From NCBI GenBank assembly GCA_902513495.1, contig CABXNH010000006.1, positions 1 through 48,905 of the forward strand: DNA of 48,905 nucleotides, in the 5' to 3' direction. A model generated the notes under the pieces. It did not search any database. It was not told the DNA's origin and saw only the letters and a program-made list of their open reading frames with translations. This document shows, piece by piece, positions 1 to 8,100 of this stretch; within the stretch, counting starts at the first letter, position 1, and every line of letters starts with the position of its first letter. Source of the DNA: an uncultured Gammaproteobacteria bacterium (GTDB taxonomy: Bacteria; Pseudomonadota; Gammaproteobacteria; PS1; Pseudothioglobaceae). The position numbers and the translations under genes were made by a program.

Positions 1-117
1 GTAACTCCTGCAAAAGCTTTAGATGATAATAGTGTTAGAATAATAAAAAGAAGAATGGATAGTGCAAGAAATCTTTTAACCTCAATATTTATTAAGCTTA
101 GTAACGTCATCATTACC

Positions 118-388
118 CTATTGTTTTTTATTAATGGCGTTACTAAAGCTGTCATCAAAGGCTGTGGCGGCAATATTAAGGTAATAAGCCTGTAGATGAA
201 GTCAAGTCGTCTGTAGGATTAATGGTAATCTCTGTGGTACCCGTTCCAGTGACTCTAGTATCAAAACCCGTTGAAACATAAACTTCATTGGAAATGCTAG
301 AAGCCGCCCATACAGAACCACTCCAACTCAAAATAAATAACAATAGACTATTAACAAAATAAACAACTGTTTTACGCAACAAATTCAT
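118..388 (-). pseudogene. Remnant of a secreted Ig-like/adhesin repeat protein, frameshifted
   Basis: An ATG at 388 opens a Sec signal peptide (Lys/Arg start, hydrophobic core, cleavage after VWA near residue 28). The following residues, including VTGTGTTEITINP, closely match residues 233-245 (VTGTGTTQITINP) of the large adhesin encoded at 5193-8588. The frame stops at 176 after SSTGLLP. Skipping one base restores the match: AYYLNIAATAFDDSFSN parallels EYYVQIAATGFDDSSGN of the adhesin, then stops at 118-120. I therefore read it as a degraded copy of one Big_5/SwmA-like domain fused to a signal peptide. The intact adhesin has no Sec signal, so the remnant comes from a different paralogue or a fusion. 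An expressed 70-residue secreted peptide is possible but less likely. Confidence 0.6.
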
Positions 389-728
389 TACTATATAATC
401 GTGCTTTTATAGTATGCTGGGAAATACGATAGTATGCTGGGAAATACGCCATAAACAAAAAATCGTGCTTAATCAATTTAATATAATTGGCATATTATTC
501 TATGTTGATTTTATAAAGTACTCCTCCAAGTTAAATGTCAGTATATTTAGTAATTTCAAAAAAATAATTGACATAAGTCAATTATCTGAAAAATAAATGA
601 TGAATATATTTTCTTCTTTAAACTGGCAATTAAAGTTCAATATTTTTTTTACCTATATATAACTAGTTCCTGATGAAAGCACTGTAAATTTTACCTTAAA
701 TTAACCCAGTTTCAGGAGCGAGGGCGCG
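389..728. other. AT-rich gene-free stretch
   Basis: This 340-bp stretch lies between the secreted-protein remnant and the truncated integrase. It holds a perfect 20-bp tandem duplication (409-448). A 60-codon plus-strand frame at 414-596 is AT-rich, has no credible ribosome site and starts inside the duplication, so I do not call it. No promoter or RNA gene is evident. Confidence 0.5.
409..448. repeat. Perfect 20-bp tandem duplication
   Basis: Positions 409-428 and 429-448 are identical 20-bp units beginning ATAGTATGCTGG, placed just upstream of the ATG of the secreted-protein remnant. The word AATCGTGCTT also occurs on both sides (about 397-406 and 461-470). This looks like slippage or a short recombination scar. 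Confidence 0.85.
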
Positions 729-1652
729 CTAAAAAAATTCTGCTATCTCAAGCAGAGATGCCCCAGATTGAGCCAAATAGGAGGCACAGGAATGACGAAG
801 GTCGTGGAATCTAAAGTCCTTAATATCGGCATCCTCGAGTGCTCTTTTCCAAGGTTTAGTAAAGCAATAAGAAACATCTTCTTTAACCTTTGAAGCAAAG
901 ATTAAGCTACTGTCTTTGGTATCAAATAGTTGTAACTCTCTAATCACAGAATCGGTCAGAGGCAGAACTTTAGGCTGACCATTTTTAGTGGTAGCGACAT
1001 AAGCCGTTCTTCTATCAAAATCGATGTCATTCCACCTCAGTTTAGTGAGTTCTCCCTTCCTTGCTCCTGTTGTAATTGCAAGTAGTACTATTAGGTATAA
1101 CTTGTCCCAGTGAGAGGCTCTACAAGCCTTGAATAGACGAGTTCTTTCAGCTTCTGATAAGAACCTTGTTCTCTCATTATTCTCTTCGAGATAAGGCACA
1201 AGTTTAGCTGGATTTGTCTTAATATAACCTCGACGACACCCATACGTTAAGACTCCTGAAATAGCTGCTTTGTGTCTATTGATTGAAGCATTTGAAAGAT
1301 GAGAGGGAAGGATGTTTAATGAATCTGTAATATTGTTAGTTTTGATGTCTTTAATTAGAACATCTCCAAGAGTTTCAAGCCAAACTCTTAGCTTTCTAGA
1401 CTGTTCAACTTTATCCTTGCCTTTGTAATCAATATTAAGGTATTCACTAATTAATAAGGACAGTTTTATGTCTTTCTTATTTTTATAGCCGTAAGCTTCA
1501 AAAAATTCTCTATTGCTGTCAATACTTTGGGCAAATTGGATAGCCAATTTCTTATTAGTAAAAGTTTTTGAGATAGGTTTTGTGCCAGACTTACGAATTA
1601 GAACACGATAAACAATACCCTTTGAGCGGGTAAACTTTTGTATTGTTGCCAT
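729..1652 (-). pseudogene. Tyrosine recombinase/integrase, C-terminally truncated
   Basis: A site-specific tyrosine integrase of the phage/island type, related to tRNA-targeting integrases. A core-binding region (about residues 60-140) precedes the catalytic domain. Visible catalytic residues are Arg198 (GARKGE), probable Lys223 in the beta-hairpin (TTKNG), and His283 and Arg286 (HDLRH). The reading frame stops at residue 307 right after EIAEFF. There family members continue with a Gly-His-Lys/Arg box and, about 30 residues on, the nucleophilic Tyr. Neither is found in any minus-strand frame downstream to 660, so the break looks like a deletion or rearrangement junction near 729-735, not a simple frameshift. 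The protein should be catalytically dead. It starts 100 bp from tRNA-Pro and reads away from it. The ATG at 1652 gives a normal N-terminus. Confidence 0.8.
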
Positions 1653-1752
1653 AGTAACTCCATATAAGTGTACATAAACTGTACATTTATGAAGTAAGTT
1701 GCTGTAATCTCATCGTCTGTAAAGCTCTGAATACAGCTAAAATGTTAGCGTT

Positions 1753-1829
1753 CGGGGCGTAGCGCAGTCTGGTAGCGCACTTGACTGGGGGTCAAGTGGT
1801 CAGAGGTTCAAATCCTCTCGTCCCGACCA
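1753..1829 (+). tRNA. tRNA-Pro (anticodon GGG), CCA encoded
   Basis: A 77-nt cloverleaf. Acceptor arms CGGGGCG and CGTCCCG pair with one G-T wobble. The anticodon stem is CTTGA/TCAAG around loop CTGGGGG, giving anticodon GGG. The T-arm carries GGTTCAAATCC, and CCA is encoded at 1827-1829. All canonical features are present, so it should be functional. Its 3' part (1792-1828) is repeated imperfectly at 3618-3654, which marks it as an integration target. Confidence 0.97.
1792..1828 (+). repeat. Candidate att site in the 3' end of tRNA-Pro
   Basis: This 37-bp segment, from the anticodon 3' strand to the discriminator region, matches 3618-3654 at 35 of 37 positions (differences at 1799 and 1820). 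Integrases commonly target tRNA 3' ends, so the pair is best read as the flanking direct repeats of a 1.8-kb inserted block. Confidence 0.75.
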
Positions 1830-1850
1830 ATACCTTTAATTTTGAAATTA

Positions 1851-2903
1851 TTAGCTTAAATATAATAAAAATAGATAGCCGGAACCCATTGAACCAACCC
1901 CTGCAATAATCAGATAAAGTATAACAAGTCGAGCTTTCGCAAGCGAATAAATTGCAATCGCTGCTGGAATGCTAGTAACACTTCCTGCCAGCATAAAGGT
2001 CAATCCAACTGCCGGAGACATACCCAGCTCTATTAAACCACTTATAAGGGGAATTGCAGCGTAGCCGTTTAGATAGGCTGGAATACCCAAGAATACAGCA
2101 AGAGGCAGAGAGTAAGTATTTTCCGAACCTAGCCAGCTAACTATTAAGTCGCTAGGCACATAAACAAGCAATAAACTTTCAAGTAAAAATGCGAATGTGA
2201 GCCAACGTGTCAGAAAAATACCTATTGACAGCGTTTCATTGATGAATGTCTGGCGTCCCTTAAGGTTCTGCCAAAACTTGTATAAAATGACGGTTTCATC
2301 TTCGCTGGAATATGAGCTGGAGCAGCTTGGTTTAGCGATGTCTTTCAAAGCATCATTTAGATAACCGGCTTTGCTAAGCAGTAAAGCACTGTAACCTGCC
2401 AGTAACCCCATTGCAACAGCTGATAGAGTCTTTATAAAGGCGAACTCAACACCGAGCTCAGCCGAAGTCAAGATAAACATTTCTGGATCCATAATCGGCG
2501 AAGCTATACAAAAAGCCAGCACTGGCGCGATAGGGACGCCAGCTGCCAAAAGACCTGCCACAAGTGGAATCACCCCACAAGAACAAAAAGGTGACAATGC
2601 GCCAAAAATAGAAGCTACTAAAATTGTCTTTACTGGATTACCTTGAAAAGTACTGGCAACAATTTGATCAGCACCGCTTGCCTTTAGATACGCAGCCACT
2701 ATCACTGATAGAATAATAAAAGGCGAAATACGGATCAAAGCACTAAGCGTTGAAAAAAAACTATCAATTGCCTGCGAAGGCGAAATGAAGCATAGAGCTA
2801 TAATAATTACTAAAGAGATACCTATTGGAAAGCCTAGTAATGAAGCTATCTTATTGACGAAAAGCTTTAATTTTTTTTGTTTTGTTTTCTTTACTGTCTT
2901 CAT
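1851..2903 (-). CDS. arsP: ArsP-type permease (COG0701/DUF318), probable organoarsenical exporter
   Basis: A polytopic inner-membrane permease of 350 residues with about eight to ten hydrophobic segments. The family hallmark SPFCSCGVIPL lies at residues 104-114, with the Cys107-x-Cys109 pair followed by a hydrophobic stretch and SPIMDPEMF. Characterised ArsP proteins of this family export trivalent methylarsenite and aromatic arsenicals. An ArsR-type repressor gene lies 10 bp upstream on the same strand (2914-3207) with a palindrome ahead of it, so the two form a small operon. The substrate is inferred: related COG0701 permeases without known substrates exist, and no arsenate reductase or ArsM is present here. 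The block is bracketed by a tRNA-derived repeat, which suggests horizontal gain. The Lys-rich start (MKTVKKTKQKK) is normal for this topology. Confidence 0.75.
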   Translation of the reverse strand: MKTVKKTKQKKLKLFVNKIASLLGFPIGISLVIIIALCFISPSQAIDSFFSTLSALIRISPFIILSVIVAAYLKASGADQIVASTFQGNPVKTILVASIFGALSPFCSCGVIPLVAGLLAAGVPIAPVLAFCIASPIMDPEMFILTSAELGVEFAFIKTLSAVAMGLLAGYSALLLSKAGYLNDALKDIAKPSCSSSYSSEDETVILYKFWQNLKGRQTFINETLSIGIFLTRWLTFAFLLESLLLVYVPSDLIVSWLGSENTYSLPLAVFLGIPAYLNGYAAIPLISGLIELGMSPAVGLTFMLAGSVTSIPAAIAIYSLAKARLVILYLIIAGVGSMGSGYLFLLYLS

Positions 2904-2913
2904 TAATTTCTTA

Positions 2914-3207
2914 TTAACTTTCTGGCACTGTACAACATTCAGAAGTTAATAAGTCAATCGCTGAATCTAATCTTTCAAAATTTGCAGAACAATAAACCTC
3001 TCTACCATTTTTTGCTTGAATAATCAGTCCTGCATCCACTAATCTATTAAGATGAAAGTTTAGTGTTGATGGAGCAATAGCTAACTGTTTGCCCACTTCT
3101 CCAATAATAATTCCTGAACTACCGTATTTCATAATGAACTTATATACGGAAAGTCTTTTTGTGTGACCAAGTTCTGCCAATATTTTTACTAATTCAATTT
3201 CACTCAT
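2914..3207 (-). CDS. arsR: ArsR/SmtB-family repressor, probable arsenical sensor
   Basis: A winged-helix repressor of 97 residues. The helix-turn-helix spans about residues 33-58 (GEVGKQLAIAPSTLNFHLNRLVDAGLI), followed by a wing (AKNGREVYC). The classical ELCVCDL metal-binding helix is absent. The only cysteines are Cys73 in the wing region and the vicinal C-terminal pair Cys91-Cys92. ArsR proteins with a C-terminal Cys pair are known to sense trivalent arsenicals, including forms selective for methylarsenite. That matches the adjacent ArsP-type permease. Stop and start are 10 bp apart, so the two genes should be cotranscribed. A 9-bp inverted repeat at 3231-3258 lies just upstream of the ATG and is the likely autoregulatory operator. 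Confidence 0.8.
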   Translation of the reverse strand: MSEIELVKILAELGHTKRLSVYKFIMKYGSSGIIIGEVGKQLAIAPSTLNFHLNRLVDAGLIIQAKNGREVYCSANFERLDSAIDLLTSECCTVPES

Positions 3208-3230
3208 AGAACTTAATTATACATAAAAAA

Positions 3231-3258
3231 CTATATAACTAGAAATATAGTTATATAG
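3231..3258. promoter_or_regulatory. Inverted repeat, candidate ArsR operator
   Basis: Perfect 9-bp arms CTATATAAC (3231-3239) and GTTATATAG (3250-3258) are separated by 10 bp, with internal ATAACTA/TAGTTAT symmetry. The repeat is centred about 38 bp upstream of the arsR ATG. Size and position fit an ArsR-family operator overlapping the promoter. Binding is inferred. Confidence 0.55.
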
Positions 3259-3317
3259 ATTAAATTAAATTGAGAGACAGTGCGTTAATAAGGGTAAAAG
3301 TTGACTTAAACTGGGAA

Positions 3318-3563
3318 TTATTTTAATAAACTCTCTAGCTCATTGATTGAAATTTGTAAAGCATCACCGAACCACTTGATATCAGAAAATGTTAAATCCC
3401 CAGGATGTGACTCCATTTGGGATACGTTGGCCACGTCTGTTTGCATTTGTAAGGCAAGTTGATTTTGAGATAAACCTAGACGCTTTCTTTTTTCGATAAA
3501 TAGGTTTCTAATGGCTTGGTGTCTGTGGCTATTAAAGAGGTCTTTTTGGCTATGAAAATCCAT
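3318..3563 (-). CDS. Small XRE-family helix-turn-helix protein
   Basis: An 81-residue protein made almost only of a Cro/CI-type HTH (about residues 18-75). Helix 2-turn-helix 3 is visible in LSQNQLALQMQTDVANVSQMESHPGDLTFSDIKWFGDALQIS, split here by its family pattern: LSQNQLALQMQ, then TDVANVSQMES. It is a DNA-binding regulator with no sensor domain, the kind common in mobile elements and toxin-antitoxin loci. No partner toxin gene is visible beside it: the neighbours are arsR (110 bp away) and the tRNA-derived repeat 55 bp upstream of its start. It is the last gene inside the tRNA-repeat-bounded block. Its target is unknown. Confidence 0.75.
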   Translation of the reverse strand: MDFHSQKDLFNSHRHQAIRNLFIEKRKRLGLSQNQLALQMQTDVANVSQMESHPGDLTFSDIKWFGDALQISINELESLLK

Positions 3564-3617
3564 GAAATAAATGCTAAAAACAAAAAAAAACTATTATAGT
3601 TCAAAATGGGTTATTTA

Positions 3618-3654
3618 TCAAGTGATCAGAGGTTCAAATCCTCTCATCCCGACC
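3618..3654 (+). repeat. Partial copy of the tRNA-Pro 3' end (distal att site)
   Basis: Matches tRNA-Pro positions 1792-1828 at 35 of 37 bases, in the same orientation. It lacks the 5' half of a tRNA and has CCC where the encoded CCA would end, so it is not a gene. It most likely marks the far end of the block inserted at tRNA-Pro. Confidence 0.75.
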
Positions 3655-3771
3655 CTTTATTTTGAATAGTATGTAAATCTGTAATATTTGTTAAGCGTTT
3701 TTTCAAGAGACTTAAGTTTCTGGTCTAGATCCTATAAATTCGTAAACATAATTTAATTCTTGTCGTTTCGA

Positions 3772-3840
3772 CTAGATTTTCCTTTTAATATTGTAAACCA
3801 GGTTATTCTTCATTGTATTCAGTACACTATTTAAAATATG
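3772..3840 (-). pseudogene. Remnant of an adhesin C-terminus next to the MATE gene
   Basis: Read on the minus strand, 3840-3787 encodes HILNSVLNTMKNNLVYNI, which matches the last 18 residues of the adhesin at 5193-8588 (HILNSVLNTIENNLVYDI) at 15 positions. The frame then runs KRKI to a stop at 3772-3774. Upstream (above 3840) the similarity stops and an in-frame stop appears, so only the tail of a former paralogue survives. It overlaps the start codon of the MATE gene. Confidence 0.7.
3787..3840. repeat. 54-bp direct repeat flanking the MATE gene, left copy
   Basis: Pairs with 5196-5249 (48 of 54 bases identical, same orientation). Both copies correspond to the 3' coding end of adhesin-type genes on the minus strand. 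The left copy ends exactly at the MATE start codon. Confidence 0.85.
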
Positions 3841-5181
3841 GATTTATTCAATATGAGCCCCGGTTCAAAAACGCTTTCTCATAAAAGAGTACTTGGTGTT
3901 GCAATTCCAATCGTTTTAGCAAATGCCACCATTCCAATCCTTGGAGCGGTTGACACCGCAGTTGTTGGACAGATGGGTCTGGCTGCTCCAATTGGCGCTG
4001 TTGGAATAGGTGCTATTATTATTTCAGCCATTTATTGGCTCTTTGGCTTTCTGAGAATGGGAACCACGGGACTTGCTGCTCAGGCCATTGGTTCGAATGA
4101 CCATTCAGAAACGTCAGCCCTCCTAGTAAGAGGAATCCTTATTGGACTGAGTGCAGGATTAGTTCTAATCATGACTCAAATTCCTCTTTTTGGTGGTGCT
4201 CTCGGGTTGGCGCCAGCCTCCTTTGAGGTTGAGTCTTTGGCACAAGAGTATTTAAAGATAAGAGTCTATAGTGCGCCAGCAGCGATTGCTATCTTTGGGA
4301 TTGCTGGTTGGCTAATTGCTAAAGAGATGACACGAGCTGTCTTGCTTCTTATGTTGCTTATTAATAGTATCAACATAACTTTAGATTTTGTCTTTGTTCT
4401 GAAACTAGGCTGGGGAGTTGAAGGGGTCGCATTTGCAACACTTGTTGCAGAGTCGATTGGACTATTTTTTGGATTATGGCTTGCTAGAGAGGGCTTCAAA
4501 GATGGTTATTGGAGAAACTGGAGTCAAATATTTGATAGAGCTAGGCTAATTAAAATGGCCAAAGTGAATAGTGATATTTTGATTCGATCGGTTCTTTTAG
4601 AGATTGCCTTTGTGAGTTTTCTATTTCTTGGTTCGAGCTTTGATGATGCGACCTTGGCTGCGAACCAGGTACTCATTCAGTTTTTAAATATAACTGCTTA
4701 TGCTATGGAAGGTTTTGCTTTTGCAGCAGAAGCGCTCGTGGGTCAGGCGCTTGGTGCTCGAAAAAGATTAATGTTTCGAAAGTCAGCCATTATGACGAGT
4801 CAATGGGGCTTTGGGTCCGTTGTTGTCATGGCGATTATTTTTGCAGTTTTTGGAAGTAATATTATTGATGTCATGACTACTGCTGAGAATGTAAGAGAGG
4901 TGAGCCGTGAATATTTACCTTGGATGGTTCTAGCGCCTCTCGTTGGCGCTGCTGCCTGGATGCTGGACGGTATTTTTATTGGCGCAACGAGGACAGCCGA
5001 TATGCGCAATATGATGTTTATATCATTTTTTATCTATATGATAGCGCTGGCAATTCTGTTGCCTCGATATGAGAACCATGGGCTTTGGGCTTCGCTCATT
5101 ATATTTTCAATAGCAAGGGGCGTTACATTGGGTTTAAAGTATCCAAAGCTGGAGGCTTCGGTGGAGAATCAGTCAACCTAA
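3838..5181 (+). CDS. MATE-family multidrug/toxin exporter (DinF-like)
   Basis: A 447-residue inner-membrane antiporter with about twelve hydrophobic segments in two homologous bundles. The MATE signature near residues 20-45 (PIVLANATIPILGAVDTAVVG) and the central repeat (ASLIIFSIARG at the end) are visible. MATE/DinF proteins expel cationic drugs or metabolites using H+ or Na+ gradients; the substrate here is unknown. The first ATG (3838) lies inside a 54-bp repeat copied from an adhesin 3' end and has no clear Shine-Dalgarno. A second in-frame ATG at 3853 (MSPGSKTLS) is an equally good start. The gene is flanked by direct repeats and ends 12 bp from the convergent adhesin gene. This suggests that it arrived in, or displaced, a former second adhesin locus. 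Confidence 0.88.
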   Translation: MDLFNMSPGSKTLSHKRVLGVAIPIVLANATIPILGAVDTAVVGQMGLAAPIGAVGIGAIIISAIYWLFGFLRMGTTGLAAQAIGSNDHSETSALLVRGILIGLSAGLVLIMTQIPLFGGALGLAPASFEVESLAQEYLKIRVYSAPAAIAIFGIAGWLIAKEMTRAVLLLMLLINSINITLDFVFVLKLGWGVEGVAFATLVAESIGLFFGLWLAREGFKDGYWRNWSQIFDRARLIKMAKVNSDILIRSVLLEIAFVSFLFLGSSFDDATLAANQVLIQFLNITAYAMEGFAFAAEALVGQALGARKRLMFRKSAIMTSQWGFGSVVVMAIIFAVFGSNIIDVMTTAENVREVSREYLPWMVLAPLVGAAAWMLDGIFIGATRTADMRNMMFISFFIYMIALAILLPRYENHGLWASLIIFSIARGVTLGLKYPKLEASVENQST

Positions 5182-5192
5182 AAGTCAGTAAT

Positions 5193-8100
5193 TTAAATAT
5201 CGTAAACCAGATTATTCTCAATCGTATTCAGTACACTATTCAAAATATGCACGACCGATGAGTTGTCAAGGCTTGTTGACTCGTTGTTATGAATCTCTGA
5301 AGTGTGATACCCTTGTGGGCTTTCGGGTAGTTCCGAGAAGAGGGCTTCGTTGCTTTCTAAGTCCTCAAGATCAGCCAATACTTCAAGACTAATCTTGTCA
5401 TTTTCTATGCTTGATAAAGAGCTCTGCTGATCACTTTGCGAGTTTTGTGTTTGAGTCACCAAGCTCTCAGTATCAATTAATTCAAAGTCGCTCTGTTTCA
5501 TGTCACTGTACTTAATTAACATGTCTTTGACGTGCTCCATTGCCTCGGCCCTTTCAACGTAAACACCGCCAACCTGTTCGATGACTTGTTTTACCTCGCT
5601 CGAACTTGCCTGCCTTAGGTCGAGCTCAATATCGGCGAGATTTATGCGCATCTGTTCGGTAATGGTAATGCCGTCACCCGGATTGTAGTTTGCGTCTAGT
5701 GATTGCAGAAAGATTGCCATATTTTCTAGGTAGTCATCACTCAGATTAGAGCGCTCAACGTCAGCAATGTCCTGCAAGAAAGTTCTCCCAGAGATAACGT
5801 CCTCGGCGGTTGCTGTACCCAATACCACGCCACCCACCTTGAAGGTGATGTCGTCACCGTCTTGGTAGTTAAATAGACCCTCTTGGTTTGTTAGGCCGCT
5901 CATCCCGGAAGAGGTAACATACTCAATCCCCCTGACAACTCCGTCAATCAAAACAGAGGCCGTCGTTGTAGTCGTTGCGCTAACATTCGATTCGGTAACT
6001 GTGACCGAGCCATTAGCCGTGAAATTAAACGGTCCAGTATTCGTCAGGGTGAAGATTTGCGCCTCACCGGATACAACATTACCAATAGTAAAAGCATTAC
6101 TCGAGACCGTAACAGCATCGCCATCACTATCGGTAACCGAGGTACTATCTGGTAGGGATGAGATAGTGATATCTCCCAGACTTTCGCTGCCATCGGTATC
6201 GTTAAGCGTGGCGGTTGCTGAAAACTTCCTTTCGAAGTCTGTTGAATCTGAAACGACAACGGAACTAAAATTATTGTAAGTGATGTTACCGCTACCTCCT
6301 GTTCCATTGAAGTAAATTTTGTTTCCACCGCTAGTACTGCTATAAATAGCAGAATTAATCACCAACGTATCTGTTCCGCCGTCACCAGTTACCGATGTAT
6401 TTGTTGCGCCGCCCCAGCCCTTAATATAGATAATGTCATTACCGCTACCACCACTGATTGAGCCAGCGTTCGAACTTGCTGAGTCTCTTACCTCGATATA
6501 GTCAGCTGAACTGGTTCCTTGTGTTGTCGTATTCGCAGGTGCAGTACTCACAATGGCGTTCAATCCACTCGCTCCTGATGGTACAGAGACGCTCGTAGCC
6601 CCTGAAAAACCACTTATTGAGAGCGCCAAGGTTGCCGCAGAGGCTGTGGTGTCAATAACAATGGCACTGGTGTCCGCAATATTATTACTACTTGGCAGAG
6701 TTGTACTAGTCATAGCGTTGCCAGCGCTATCCGTCACCGAACCAATCGCAAAACTACTGACGGTTAAATCGCTACTATTATCACCCACACCAACCGAATA
6801 GGTTCCTGTTAGCGTGGTGCCGGCAGATGCCGCTGTTAATACAACAGTGTCACCCGTATCTAGCGTTACGGTAATGGTGTCACCTGACTGGACGCTCTCA
6901 GAAGTTGTGGCGGTGATGTTAATGGTAGGGATTGAATATTCATTAACAACATCAGAGCCTCCATCCACAATAAACATTTTTGTTTCGTCATTGTTAAAAC
7001 TTATTGCGTGTGGCCTCCATCCTTGAGAACTGATATCAAGACTACCAACAAAAGAGGCGGTGGATACATCAAAGCCCGTACTTAAGGTGTATTCATTTAC
7101 TTCATCATCTTCTTCACCTGTAATAAACATCTTCGTTCCGTCATTATTAAAGTTTATTCCTCTTGGTGAAGTCATTTGAGAGCTTACAGAAAAACTATCA
7201 ACAAAAGAGGCCGTGGATACATCAAAACCTGTACTTAATGTATATTCATTAACATCTTGACCAAGATGACCAGTAATAAACATCTTGGTTCCATCATCGT
7301 TAAAGGTTAATCCAACTGGGGATTCTTCCTGGCTACTGATAGAAAAGCTATCAACAAAAGAAGATGTAGATACGTCGAAACCTGTGCTTAATGTATATTC
7401 ATTAACATCATCACCAGCTGCACCTAAAATAAACATCTTGGTTCCATCATTGTTAAATGCTAATCCCCTTAACCCGTTTTCTTGAGAACTGACATCAAAA
7501 CTATCAACAAGAGAGGCGGTGGACACATCAAACACTGTACTTAATGTATATTCTTTAACATCATCATCACCAAAGCCAGCAACAAACATCTTGCTTCCAT
7601 CATTGTTAAATGCTAATCCATATGGATACTCTTCAGTGAGAGAAAAACTATCAACAAATGTAGCTGTCCCGTAACTGCCATCAGCTGTGGTTGAGGTAAA
7701 GCTTGTCACTGTTGGTGCGGTGGAGTCAGCAGTACTCGTAAAAGAAAGACTGGTTTTATCAGTTATCCCTGCATAGGAATTACCCGATGAATCATCAAAA
7801 CCAGTGGCAGCTATTTGGACGTAGTACTCGGTAGAAGAGTCAAAATCACTGGAGGGATTGATGGTGATCTGCGTGGTGCCGGTGCCGGTCACTTGACTAC
7901 TGGTAACCGCAATCGTCTCCACGGTTGAATCATCGGACGCTTTATAAATCACAATATTACCGCTCTCAACATCCACCGCCTCGGAGAAGTTCAGGACGAT
8001 ATTGCCGCCAACAGCAACCGCTGTGGCGTTATCGGCAGGCGAGGCGCTACTTAGACTTGGTGCGGTGGTGTCAGTCGTCGTTGTATCATCAGTCGTCGTT

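Noticed and set aside
414-596. 60-codon plus-strand frame after the secreted-protein remnant
   Set aside because: It is AT-rich, starts within a 20-bp tandem duplication, has no ribosome site, and shows no recognisable features.
3618-3654. Second tRNA-Pro gene
   Set aside because: Only the 3' part is present; there is no 5' acceptor strand, D-arm or anticodon loop.
6933-7658. CRISPR-like array
   Set aside because: The repeats of about 144 bp are in frame, encode similar peptides, and lack unique spacers; they are protein repeats. No CRISPR array was seen anywhere in the window.
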